Positions 56,190 through 64,000 of a stretch of 64,000 nt of DNA are shown here, in pieces. The stretch spans positions 126,888-190,887 of the forward strand of contig JAJLRJ010000002.1 of assembly GCA_024195265.1 (NCBI GenBank), read 5' to 3'. Under the pieces are notes generated by a model. The model was not told where the DNA came from and searched no databases. It saw only the letters and a program-made list of their open reading frames with translations. A program made the translations under genes and the position numbers. This DNA comes from Dendrophyllia cribrosa. Its lineage: Eukaryota > Cnidaria > Anthozoa > Scleractinia > Dendrophylliidae. Position 1 is the stretch's first letter, and the number at the start of each line of letters is the position of its first letter.

Positions 56190-56865
56190 ACACCAATCGT
56201 AGACAATGTGATTACGCCTTGGACAAACCTTTGATAGTGGACAAAATAAAAGCGAATTGAATATCACATTTAACTTGCGTCAAAGGCATATGTCAAATAT
56301 GTGGTAAAGATGGCCTTTGTCACCTTTAGCACTATATAAAGGCGGGATCAAAGATGGCCTTTGACGAGTGTCAAATGTGTGTAAAGCACATGGCAAAGAC
56401 GATTCACTTTTGACAAGCCTTTGACACAAGTCTCAGATATATTTGACTACATCTTTGATCAGCCTTTGACACGCGTCGCAGACGAATTTGACTACACATT
56501 TGGTCAACCTTTGGCACGCGTCGCAGACGGATTTGACCAAACACCTTTGTTCAACCTTTGACACGCGTCACAGACAGATTTGACCACACGCCTTTGATCT
56601 ACCTTTGTCACAAATCACAGACGAATTTGACTAAACCTTTGACAAACCTTTGATAATGGACAAAGGTGAATCAAATGTAATCTTTGATGCGCGTCAAAGG
56701 TATATGTCAAAGATGTGGTAAAGACGGCCTTTACCACCTTTACCACTATGTCAAAGGCGACATCAAAGATGATCTTTGACGCGCGTCACAGGTGTGGAAA
56801 GATGTAGCAAAGGAGGTCTTTGATACGCCTTTGACCACACATTTGATCGTCCGCAAAGGCGATTT
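56190..56865. repeat. Right subterminal array of TTTGAC/GTCAAAG repeats
   Basis: Many half and full sites (GCCTTTGACACGCGTC, CTTTGACGCGCGTCACAGGT at 56,774) extending to within 20 bp of the right terminus. More diverged than the left array, with units of CACAGACGAATTTGACTACA type. Confidence 0.85.
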
Positions 56866-56879
56866 TTCGTGCAGTGTGG

Positions 56880-57366
56880 GTATTCCAAATCAACTTCCAA
56901 GATGCAACCCACACCTTCAGCATCAACGTATTTCTCCCAATCATCCAAATCTTGCATCCAAGCAAATCCCCTCACAGGAAGGGGTTTTGCCATTGCCCAT
57001 CCATAGAGGTTGTTTGCATCGAGATAAACCAAGAACTTAGAAGGATCATTCTCATTGAAATCTTTCATGAATTTGTTATTTGCTCGTCCAAATCGTTTGA
57101 ATGCATTTGAATTCCCGCCCCTCATTCCCCTTTCAATCATCAGCAACATATCCACATCCATCAGCAATTCCAATTCCACTCCTGTCATTTTCAATATTGC
57201 ATCCCAAGCCATTCCGGGGGTTGTGAAATAATGAGCGGGATCCAATCCATAGTTTTCTTCGCAAAGTTTTCTGAAGTTTTCAAAAACATCCGCCAACAAA
57301 ACATCCGTTTTCAAATAAAGATTGTGATATTCCCCTATGTTGGACATTTCAAATCTTTCCCATACT
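56880..57366 (-). pseudogene. pPolB fragment: Exo III and polymerase motif A
   Basis: Contains VWERFEMSNIGEYHNLYLKT (Exo III), DPAHYFTTPGMAWDAILKMT, MRGGNSNAFKRFGRANN and the motif A DANNLYGWAM. It ends in EVDLEYP at the insertion boundary; the remaining codons of the open frame, down to 56,763, are transposon sequence. Confidence 0.9.
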
Positions 57367-57370
57367 TTTT

Positions 57371-57950
57371 CGCATGTTCCCAATCTTCATCGCCAATTCC
57401 TGTTTGAGTTAAATGGGAGAAGAACTTTTCCTTTCCCGGAAGTGGACCAGAGAATTTTTCAAATGAATCCATGAATTCATACGGATAAACTTCTTTCTTT
57501 GAAACCAAGTCCAGATTTTCCCCAAAGAATTTGGTTGTTTGTTTCAATTCTTCCTTTGGAAGATTTCCAGCTAAAGAATCAAGGGAAGAAGCCATGAATT
57601 TAAATGAATCAATGAATCGAATTTCATGCTTAACAATTTTTTCCACCCAATCTTCTTTTTTCTCATCCCATTCCCATCTTTTTTTCAACGCAAAGACGAT
57701 GGAGAATGAAATGTATTTTTCTTCATTGTTGGGAATGCATTTCACTTCCAAAACCTCATCTAACGTACCAATCTCTCGAATAAAAAGATGAGAATCATAG
57801 TTTTGAAGATTGTGGAAAAACACAGGGGTGAATGAAGGGCGTTGAAATTGCCGATTGCAAGAACGATGAGCCGCTCCACGAAATTTTCCAGTGAAATGAC
57901 AGTGATCTCTCACTTTTTGCCTTTCTCCCTTTGCATCAAAAGTTCCCCCA
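57371..57950 (-). pseudogene. pPolB fragment: DHCHFTGKFRGAAH and Exo II region
   Basis: Minus-strand frame with CGGTFDAKGERQKVRDHCHF, a histidine/cysteine motif typical of this polymerase group, then FTPVFFHNLQNYDSHLFIRE (Exo II). It continues to EDWEHAKK, where the frame is lost at the T-run 57,366-57,370. Confidence 0.85.
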
Positions 57951-57997
57951 CAATTCTGAAACCAACTGGGCCTTCGGCCCGCTTCGCTGGGTCTTCA

Positions 57998-58255
57998 GTT
58001 GGGAAGACAACTCAAAAAATGAATGAACATCTTCCTTGTGGATTTTGTTTTCAGTTAGTTTCCCCTTTTGCTGAGTTTAAGCCTCTTCTGAAAAGAGCAA
58101 GGGATGAAACAAGATCGAAAGAGCTTCCAAAAGAATTCATTAGGCAGTTGATAGCAAAAGTGAAAAAGGCGCAGTTGGAGGATTTGAAGAAAAAAGAAAT
58201 GGATCCACTCGCCCCGGAAGAACGGAAGAAGTTTGTTGACTCAATGTTTTGTTGG
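57998..58255 (+). pseudogene. Inverted piece of the pPolB gene
   Basis: The plus strand, opposite to the rest of the gene, encodes TTQKMNEHLPCGFCFQLVSP...EERKKFVDSMFCW. In related polymerases a segment of this type (EHxPxxFxF...F...CxxC) sits between Exo I and the DHCHFTGKFRGAAH motif, which is exactly the piece missing on the minus strand. One Cys of the C-x2-C pair lies at the inverted end; its partner (NCGGTF) is across the breakpoint at about 57,950. A 41-base palindrome, CCAACTG...CAGTTGG with inner GGGCCTTCGGCCC (57,962-58,002), lies at one breakpoint. Confidence 0.75.
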
Positions 58256-59692
58256 CTTTGACTCAAAATCAGCGTAACCAACCAATGGGACATGAATCAT
58301 TTTCTGGGTGTTTTTGAACTTACAAATGGCTGGTTTTTCAATCGCAATTTCCCCTATCTTTTCAATTCTTTTTGGCATCGTCACTCTCACTTCTTCAAAT
58401 TCTCCGCAAGACAACTTGTGATTTTCTAAACTTTCCGCACTGGGGAATGAATTAATACATCTTTTGCAGAAGAATCTTTTATGTTGATGATTGCCAACTT
58501 GAGATGAAGCAAGCCGAGAAAAATTTTTCACAATGCAGAAATGGGTTTTAAACTCGGATTTCAGAAACAACAAGTCAACATGTTGGGCTTTTTCCTCCTC
58601 CGCAATTCTCAGGGGAAAAATTTCTCCATTCCATCCAAAGACATTCACGGAAATATCATTTCTTCTTTCAAATTTCCCAATATCTTTCAACTCAGTTGGA
58701 AACGAAATTCCTTCCCAATCAAATTCTTCAGCTTGTTTTCTAAGCAAAGGTGTGATTCTTTCTGGGTTCTGTGTCACCATATGTGTTGCTCTTGTCACGC
58801 ACCATTTGAAACACATCTCATCCTGATTTTTCATGTTCACCACAGCTTTCTTTTTTTTCACTTTTTCTGGAAGAGGAAGCCATGAAGATCCATGCATTGG
58901 TTTCCAACGCACCATATGAATTTCCAATCTGATAACTCTATCAAACACCCAATTGCTTCCTCTTCGATTGAAGTTTTCTAAATTCTCTAACATTTCGTTA
59001 CTCATTTCATTGAACAACAACCCCGCATCACTTCCCTCTAAATTTCTTTTCATGCGTGAATGGAAAGAGGGATCCACCTCAATCTCTCCTCCCTCAATCA
59101 AATCAGGTTTCACCAAAAGACAAGTCAATAAACATTTGACTTTGGTTTGGGGGTTTTTCCTCAACAACCTGACTACGTCGCCCCTCGCTTTCTGGAGAAA
59201 ATCTTGGGGGGTTGGTGAATTATCTCCTTGAATAACAAATTGTCTTGTGAATCCTCTCAAAGCTGATTTTCCTTCTTCAACAACTAATTCTTCGCTTAGC
59301 TTCGCTTCCCACAATCTCTCAATCCGGCTTTTCAATTCTTCAACCGCCGGACCCCTTCGAATTTCCAAATCATCCATACTTTCCAACCAATTCAACCAAT
59401 CAACAACAGTTTCCACATTCTTGGAAATCAGGGAAGAAACATCGGATTTCTGAATTTTTCTTTTTTCCGGAATTAAAATAGGCGCATTAATTTCTTCATT
59501 TTCCTTATCCAGGGGATTTTTTCTGTGTTTCTGCATTCTCAAACGAGCTGTTTTATTCATTTTTGGTTGATCAATGCCCCCTCCCCAAAGATGTTCTTCC
59601 AAAAACAACATCAAATCATCTTTTTTCAATCGAGACCAACCTCGCAATCCAGTTGCTCTTGCGAGTGATTTCAATTCTTTTAACGTCACCAT
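58256..59692 (-). pseudogene. pPolB N-terminal part with SAP-like domain and zinc finger
   Basis: Starts at ATG 59,692-59,690, chosen because the shared 17-base start motif overlaps it. Residues about 3-35 (LKELKSLARATGLRGWSRLK then DDLMLFLEE) look like a SAP DNA-binding motif. A long region of unknown role follows, with WKPMHGSSWLPLPEKVKKKK and CFKWCVTRATH. Then comes a zinc-finger-like HFCIVKNFSRL...FFCKRCINSF...ENHKLSCGE, and finally Exo I, YADFES. Beyond that the frame runs into inverted sequence and stops within a few codons. Confidence 0.85.
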
Positions 59693-59734
59693 TTTATTTG
59701 GAAAAACAAAAAAAATATTTTTCCAAATAAAATG
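59690..59734. promoter_or_regulatory. Divergent early-type promoter: two facing copies of a 17-base start motif
   Basis: TTTTTCCAAATAAAATG occurs at 59,718-59,734 (+) and, as the complement, at 59,690-59,706 (-). The ATG of each copy is the start codon of pPolB and of the 59,732 gene. Only 37 bp separate the two start codons, so 5' leaders must be almost absent. Confidence 0.7.
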
Positions 59735-60174
59735 AAATTCTCAATTCAAGAAGAAGGCAAAGAAAAACAGATTTTTTACACTTTCAAAGATGCCAGTCAA
59801 GAAACTGGCATTCTCATTTCCAATATCTGGAAAGTCCTTAAAAGAGAAAACAAAAAATTCAAAAGGAAAGATGGAAAAGTTTTTTTCATTCAGAAAGAAA
59901 TGACAGATGAACCCTTTTCCAAGTTGATGGAGAAGATATTTTTGATTGCGATGAACTCCCAGAAAAGTTTGGAATTTCACACATATTTTTTTTCAATCAA
60001 ATTCTCAAGAAGAAAAACCGTTTCCTTGATTCGGAGGAGATCTCTCACTGCATCACATGGAAATCTTCTGAATTTGAATTTTTAATTGATAAATTGAGGG
60101 AAAATCAAAGGGATGAAAAAATCCTTCAAAAGAAATCAAGGCCAAAATCACACTTCAGTTTTCTCAAATCATAA
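59732..60174 (+). pseudogene. Small helix-turn-helix-like gene (NUMOD1-like), frameshifted
   Basis: From ATG 59,732: residues about 15-50 (FKDASQETGILISNIWKVLK then FKRKDGKVFFI) resemble the NUMOD1/helix-turn-helix repeat of viral and phage proteins. The frame is lost between about 59,925 and 59,945; the +1 frame then reads DCDELPEKFGISHIFFF to a TAA at 60,172-60,174. Likely a small regulatory or DNA-binding protein made early. The start is fixed by the shared motif. Confidence 0.6.
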
Positions 60175-60228
60175 AGACTTTGTGGAACTCATAGAAAAAG
60201 TCCCAAAATAAAAAAAATATTTTTTTTA

Positions 60229-60245
60229 TTTTTCCAAATAAAATG
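60229..60245 (+). promoter_or_regulatory. Third copy of the 17-base start motif
   Basis: TTTTTCCAAATAAAATG, identical to the pair at 59,690-59,734, preceded by an AAAAAAATATTTTTTT tract; its ATG opens the next gene. Confidence 0.65.
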
Positions 60246-60888
60246 AATCCGCAAGAAATCGAAATCCAAAAAATTATCGCATTAGACCCCAAAGTCGTCA
60301 AGAAAAAGTCTTTCAAATTCATCACCATTCCTCTGAGACTTGAAGAGGGACAGCCGCAGGCCTCAAAGATCACGCTTCTCTTTCCAGATCAAAGGTTCAC
60401 GATTTTTGAGAGCGACTACACTGGGGAAAAAACATACTCACTGGGAATCACTCTCACACCTCCCTTGCGCGAAACCATGCTTGAGCTCCAGACACATTCA
60501 AAAACTTGCAATGAAAAAGAAACCCGAAGTCAAAAATCTCATTGCCTCTTTCTCCAATTTCACGGAAGATTCTTTCAAAATCCTCAAGATGGATAAATCC
60601 GAGAAAGAAAAAATCTATGGAAAACTTTATCTCACAAAAGGCAAGATCAATGCTCCATTCTATCAACTCATTCAGAAAAACGAAAAGAAGTTAAAGAAAA
60701 AAGTTGATCCACACGACTTCATTGGAGTTCCAATGAATGGATCGGTTGTTATTGAAATCAGTCAAATCTTTTGTGGGACTATCAAAGCTCTCACATGCGT
60801 TGTGAAAGAAGCACTTATAAAGGAAGTTGTTTCCCCTGAATCAACGTTTGATGTCTATGAAGATGTTTCCTCCGAGGAGGAAGATTGA
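60243..60888 (+). pseudogene. Unknown small protein of the virus-like element, one frameshift
   Basis: The first frame (from ATG 60,243) reads MNPQEIEIQKIIALDPKVVK and FKFITIPLRLEEGQPQ. Sensible sequence moves to the next frame at about 60,490-60,515 and continues KKKPEVKNLIASFSNFTEDS, MNGSVVIEISQIFCGTIKAL and an acidic end DVYEDVSSEEED. About 215 residues in total. No family recognised. A programmed shift is possible but neighbouring genes also have random breaks. Confidence 0.6.
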
Positions 60889-60921
60889 AGCGAAATTCCT
60901 CACCTTTGGTGATGAATTGAA

Positions 60922-61344
60922 TCACTCAAACAACAAATCATATTTCTTCTCAAATTTCTCCAAATCCAACCCCAAATCAATTATAATCCCATCAACAGCC
61001 TCCATTGAAAACAAAAATTCTTTTTTATCAAATTTCCCACTCCTCAGGGCAAAACCCAGATCAGACAATGTTTTCTCGTAGGTTGTGAAAGCAAACTTTG
61101 CCATTTGAATTTTATTCCCCAGATTCTTCAACTCGTTCATTGTTTTCAAAACCAATCCCGCTCCTGAAATCACTCCCAAAATCACAGGATTCATTGTGGC
61201 TGCTCCAGCAATCGTTCCAATCGCTAACAAACTGGAAGACGCGGCATTCATAATCAAATTCTTCTTCTTGAAATGTTTGTGAGCTCGTTTCAAACACCAG
61301 AATCTTTTGTGATAGAATCGGAAGAGCTGTTTGATCTCTTCCAA
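60922..61344 (-). CDS. Small membrane protein, possible minor virion or entry-related component
   Basis: The frame is open for about 140 codons, with a basic N-terminus (RFYHKRFWCLKRAHKHFKKK), then alanine/glycine-rich hydrophobic segments (LLAIGTIAGAATMNPVILGV), then a charged helical half ending in FEKKYDLLFE. No ATG begins the full frame; the first internal ATG (NAASSSLLAIG) or an overlap with the upstream gene are both possible. Function is not known. Convergent with the 60,243-60,888 gene, 33 bp apart. Confidence 0.6.
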   Translation of the reverse strand: MEEIKQLFRFYHKRFWCLKRAHKHFKKKNLIMNAASSSLLAIGTIAGAATMNPVILGVISGAGLVLKTMNELKNLGNKIQMAKFAFTTYEKTLSDLGFALRSGKFDKKEFLFSMEAVDGIIIDLGLDLEKFEKKYDLLFE

Positions 61345-61838
61345 TTTTTCTTCCCCAATGTGGGGGTTAATGTGATCAAATCAATGTTCTTCGTCACTTC
61401 ATGCGTTGGTGCTGGAGCATTAGGATGGAATTTTTTCAGAGTTATCATATTAACGGCTGAAAGATCATTTGATTGATCCGTGTCAAGATTGACGATTTGT
61501 TTTCGATCCATATCAATCTCTCCAGGAAGAATCAATTTGTTTCCACGAAGGTCAAGATCTCCAGTCATATGAGAGGAACCATCAACCTGAAGAGAATCTG
61601 CCTTGAGTTGAATCAACTTAGTTTCCAAATTTGTTTCAAGCGTGTCAACCTCATGTTTAGTGATTGCGTCATCATTATCAACTCCTTCACCAACATTAGC
61701 CAGTCGTTTTTGTTGGATATCATAATTATTGTTCACGTCCAATTTAAGTCCACCTTGTTGAACTTGTTTGTTGAAATTTTTTATGTATTCACTTAAGTCA
61801 ACATTTGTGAATCTTCCCACATTGTTGAATATTCCCAT
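61290..61838 (-). CDS. Fibre-like structural protein
   Basis: Starts MGIFNNVGRFTNVDLSEYIK; ATG at 61,838 lies just after the ATPase stop. Residues about 60-130 hold THEVDTLETNLETKLIQLKA then HMTGDLDLRGNKLILPGEID and QIVNLDTDQSNDL. The G-D-L-D-(L/M)-x-G-N-x-I style of repeat is typical of fibre and tail-collar proteins of dsDNA viruses. About 182 residues, frame intact. Role in virion assembly or attachment is inference from this pattern. Confidence 0.7.
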   Translation of the reverse strand: MGIFNNVGRFTNVDLSEYIKNFNKQVQQGGLKLDVNNNYDIQQKRLANVGEGVDNDDAITKHEVDTLETNLETKLIQLKADSLQVDGSSHMTGDLDLRGNKLILPGEIDMDRKQIVNLDTDQSNDLSAVNMITLKKFHPNAPAPTHEVTKNIDLITLTPTLGKKNWKRSNSSSDSITKDSGV

Positions 61839-61839
61839 T

Positions 61840-62475
61840 TTAGAAGGCTTCATCAAAGTTTTTCTTGACACTTTTCTTTTCTTTATCAAGAAAAAGGAAT
61901 TCGAAGGGCCCAAGTTTGTTGAAAAGATGTGGTTCAACCAAATTCTCTTTTGCATGGAGATCCAAGTGGGTTTTTGTTGCAGGTGGATACAGAATCATAT
62001 GGGAACAATTCAAACGAATCTTTTGTGGAACATCATAATAGGACTGCGAAAGATAAATTGGACTGATTCCGTGATGCCTTCCATCTGTCCAATGATTGGC
62101 AATCTTTTGTTGGATCTTTGCTGGAGCGTTAATGAGGTCATCGAAAAAAACTACTTTCCGATTGTTGTGTGGATATTCTGAGGTATTCAAGATGTCATCC
62201 GGCCCAAGAAGTTCGAGAACGGGATATCCAACTTTTTCACTGATGCTGTCCATCAATTTTTGGAGATCGACAATCTTATCTTGGTGTTGATTTGGTGTAT
62301 AGAAATAAATTTTATCATAGAAGATGAGAGGTTTTCTCAACATATGCATAAGCGTGTTTGTCTTTCCACAGCGAGTTTGGCCCGCAATAAGCATTCGGTA
62401 ATCCTCATCAAGGAAATCACAATATTTTCTATTCGCTGTTCGATTGACGTTTCGATCATAATTTGGAATCTTCAT
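61840..62475 (-). CDS. FtsK/HerA-type DNA-packaging ATPase
   Basis: 211 residues, intact. Walker A GQTRCGKT at about residues 32-39; Walker B VVFFDD at about 108-113; then an NHWTDGRHHGISPIYLSQSY segment with the Q of a sensor motif. This is the layout of the compact A32-like packaging ATPases of Polintons, adintoviruses and relatives, which pump DNA into capsids. Starts at ATG 62,475, next to the conserved CACTTAAAATG motif. Its stop is one base from the next gene's ATG, so the two are probably co-transcribed. Confidence 0.85.
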   Translation of the reverse strand: MKIPNYDRNVNRTANRKYCDFLDEDYRMLIAGQTRCGKTNTLMHMLRKPLIFYDKIYFYTPNQHQDKIVDLQKLMDSISEKVGYPVLELLGPDDILNTSEYPHNNRKVVFFDDLINAPAKIQQKIANHWTDGRHHGISPIYLSQSYYDVPQKIRLNCSHMILYPPATKTHLDLHAKENLVEPHLFNKLGPFEFLFLDKEKKSVKKNFDEAF

Positions 62476-62562
62476 TTTAAGTGCCGATATATCATTTATC
62501 TTTTGAGTTAACTTTCAAATCAACACTTATCTTTTGGGATAAATGTTGTTTTGCCACTTAAA
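62476..62562. promoter_or_regulatory. Divergent late-type promoter region
   Basis: 87 bp between two start codons. Both sides end in CACTTAAAATG (GGCACTTAAAATG minus, GCCACTTAAAATG plus), and both have GATAAATG about 9-11 bases upstream of that. The matching pair in opposite directions suggests a promoter class distinct from the TTTTTCCAAATAAAATG class. Confidence 0.6.
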
Positions 62563-63660
62563 ATGGATCTTGAAAGAATAAAGAAGTTTGCCGAACTTGA
62601 ACAGCAGGGATATCAGGTTGCGAAAGCAGTCACAGAGGTGAAGAATGAGGTGAAAGACCGAGAACAGGGAAGAGACATCGCCATGAGTGATTATTTCAAA
62701 ACCCTCCGAGAACCCTTGATTGAACAACAGAAAAAGACAGATGCAAAACAGGACAGAGTGATTGAGCAATTGCGGGAAAATCAACTTGCTTTGACTGATG
62801 GCATTCAGGGCATCGTCACTTTGAATAAAGAACTTCCATTTCCAGGTGTAGAACAAGGAATGATTAGTGCTGAACCAAATAACAGATTTACTAAGAATGA
62901 ATTGGAGTTTATCCAAAAAAACGATTTAATTGAACCCAATGAATTGATGAAATTGGATAAAGCAAAACTCAATTATCTAGAATTACAGGTGACAAGAAAA
63001 AGAAATGATCTTTCAACAAAAATAGGAACATTCAAAAGAAAATCAAAAGCAGACCTCAGTGAGGGAGCGATCCGAGAAGACCACGAGAATCAAGCAAATA
63101 GAAAAACATTGAATAATTATTTGGAAACAATTAAAGATTTAAGAGCACTTCCACTTTATACCAAAAAAGGAGAAGGAATCCGAAAATATAAACAACCCCG
63201 AAGAAATGCTTACAAAATTCAAGGAGATCACTATGGTGGTCTTTTGATTGATGTCCCCAAACTTTTCAATGAAATGAAACTTGATGCATTCCGAGGTGGA
63301 AAGCTTGTCTATTAGGCAGATGCAGACAAATCTTTGGTCAATCTTCTCACAAAAAGATTCAATCCACGAAGCAAATATTCCATGAATGCTGTGAGGATTT
63401 TCAATGATTTAAACACTCTGTCAAATCTTCCCAAACACAAATCCTCAGGTAAATCAAAAATGGTTGGCTCGGGTGTCATCTTCTATCAAAAGCCAGAAGA
63501 GCTGGCAGACAGAATGAAAATTTTGGTTGGTTCAATGGCTGCTGGAAACAATTCCCCTGTCTTGAGGAATGATCTCTCCCAAATAAATGATGAACTCTTG
63601 AGAATTGGGGCAATTGACCAGCAAATGCATAAAAAATTTCATGATAAGTATTTAAAATAA
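62563..63660 (+). pseudogene. Coiled-coil structural-type protein with an in-frame TAG
   Basis: ATG 62,563 (MDLERIKKFAELEQQGYQVA) opens 250 codons to a TAG at 63,313-63,315. The same frame then stays open to 63,660 (LLTKRFNPRSKYSMNAVRIF and MVGSGVIFYQKPEELADRMK). Composition and tone do not change across the stop, so the two halves look like one 365-residue protein with a nonsense mutation or readthrough codon. The N-terminal half is helical and charged, coiled-coil-like. No named family; probably a minor virion protein because of its place between ATPase and the next structural gene. Confidence 0.65.
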
Positions 63661-64000
63661 TGGGTGTAAATCGAGTACTTGTCTTCAAATCAATTGATGC
63701 AAGAAAACAAAATCCACAAAATAAACCAGGGAATTTCACAACGAGGTTTTTTCCCGAGTTGATGTTGGAAAAAAATAAACAACACTATATGGCTTTGGAC
63801 CATCTTTCCATGACTGCAAGCTGGTATAATATCAGGTCAAAATACAACAACAACAAGTTGGTGATTTCAAAAGACAAAGGTAAGACATGGAAAACAATAA
63901 CCTTTCCTGCAGGCATTTATGACTATGAGGATATCAACGAATTCATTCATAAAAGCATTGGAAAAACCGGAGAAATTAATGTGGCGTTTGATTTATCAAC
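63660..64000 (+). CDS. Likely structural (capsid-type) protein, N-terminal part, cut by the window
   Basis: The ATG overlaps the previous stop (TAATG), which implies coupled expression. 113 codons visible: MGVNRVLVFKSIDARKQNPQ, then PGNFTTRFFPELMLEKNKQH, ALDHLSMTASWYNIRSKYNN and TITFPAGIYDYEDINEF. The alternating hydrophobic pattern and aromatic-rich turns suggest a beta-rich, jelly-roll-like fold. I cannot assign it firmly; a capsid protein is the best guess from position. Confidence 0.5.
   Translation, partial: MGVNRVLVFKSIDARKQNPQNKPGNFTTRFFPELMLEKNKQHYMALDHLSMTASWYNIRSKYNNNKLVISKDKGKTWKTITFPAGIYDYEDINEFIHKSIGKTGEINVAFDLS

Larger units (their letters stand above)
48972..56876. mobile_element. 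CACTA/EnSpm-like DNA transposon, 7,905 bp, non-autonomous
   Basis: Ends are CACTGCACGAAA (48,972) and TTTCGTGCAGTG (to 56,876). TGG flanks both sides (48,969-48,971 and 56,877-56,879), a 3 bp target duplication. A CACT terminus, a 3 bp duplication and dense subterminal repeats are marks of the CACTA group. No transposase was recognised in the interior, which instead contains two large TTAA-flanked palindromes. The insertion lies within the polymerase gene, between EYP and PDELHD codons. Confidence 0.85.
47632..59692 (-). pseudogene. Protein-primed family B DNA polymerase (pPolB), disrupted by insertion, inversion and frameshifts
   Basis: Replicative polymerase of the virus-like element. All diagnostic motifs exist in pieces, in the right order: Exo I (YADFES, about 58,270), Exo II (HNLQNYDSHLF, about 57,805), Exo III (EYHNLYLKTD, about 57,325), motif A (VYLDANNLYGWAM, about 57,025), motif B (FKLVNNANFGKTMEN), motif C (YTDTDS, about 48,400) and KLY (about 48,195). 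Lesions: an inverted ~300 bp segment between Exo I and Exo II, a 1-base shift in the T-run at 57,366-57,370, a 7,905 bp transposon between motifs A and B, a shift at the C6 run 48,909-48,914, and a shift at the T6 run 48,134-48,139. The three small shifts are in homopolymers and could be sequencing errors; the insertion and inversion cannot. Confidence 0.9.
47430..64000. mobile_element. Decayed Polinton/Maverick-adintovirus-like element, right end outside window
   Basis: A cluster of dsDNA-virus-type genes: protein-primed DNA polymerase B, packaging-type ATPase, fibre-like protein, membrane protein, coiled-coil protein and a likely structural protein. Excluding the 7.9 kb insertion, at least 8.7 kb is visible. 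Gene spacing is tight and start codons share short upstream motifs, unlike host genes. An integrase, a protease and an unambiguous major capsid gene are not seen in the window and may lie to the right. Group assignment rests on the polymerase plus ATPase combination. Confidence 0.8.

Noticed and set aside
58533..59453. Plus-strand frames across the polymerase N-terminal region
   Set aside because: Shadows of the 483-codon minus-strand frame, which carries the recognisable motifs.
60164..60666. Phenylalanine-rich minus-strand frames
   Set aside because: Antisense shadows of lysine-rich plus-strand viral-type genes.

Overview
This is a stretch of an animal nuclear genome, AT-rich and full of transposons. 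The intron style, the TTAA-flanked palindromic elements, the hammerhead-bearing retroelement ends and the style of the host protein suggest a cnidarian, most likely an anthozoan such as a stony coral. That placement is inference; no species marker is visible. No prokaryotic genes, rRNA, functional tRNA genes or CRISPR arrays were seen.

Region 1 (about 2.2-46.4 kb, + strand) is one host gene, poly(ADP-ribose) glycohydrolase (PARG). I traced 23 coding exons with GT-AG junctions whose phases agree throughout, giving 651 codons plus a stop. The catalytic GGG...QEE signature is split between exons 15 and 16, and the GNWGCGAFGGD motif between exons 19 and 20. The 5' end probably lies upstream of the window.

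The PARG introns hold nearly everything else in the first 46 kb: many non-autonomous DNA elements with terminal inverted repeats (several with TTAA target duplications), minisatellites (42, 47, about 39 and 20 bp units), a tRNA-derived SINE pair, three LINE remnants, a three-copy dispersed repeat, a 1,249 bp tandem duplication, and two well-formed plus one decayed hammerhead ribozyme motif of the type carried by Penelope-like elements.

Region 2 (about 47.4-64.0 kb and beyond) is a decayed virus-like element of the Polinton/Maverick-adintovirus kind. It carries a protein-primed type B DNA polymerase with an N-terminal SAP-like domain (minus strand), a packaging-type ATPase, a fibre-like repeat protein, a small membrane protein, two small early-type genes, a coiled-coil protein and the start of a likely structural protein that runs off the window. 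Several genes share short motifs directly at their start codons: an identical 17-mer at three, and a different motif at the divergent ATPase/coiled-coil pair. The polymerase gene is dead several times over: three frameshifts in homopolymer runs, a ~300 bp internal inversion, and a 7,905 bp insertion.

Region 3 (48,972-56,876) is that insertion: a CACTG-ended, CACTA/EnSpm-like transposon with a 3 bp TGG target duplication and arrays of palindromic TTTGAC...GTCAAAG repeats inside both ends. Two large TTAA-flanked palindromic elements are nested inside it. The nesting gives a relative order: virus-like element first, CACTA-like element next, palindromes last.
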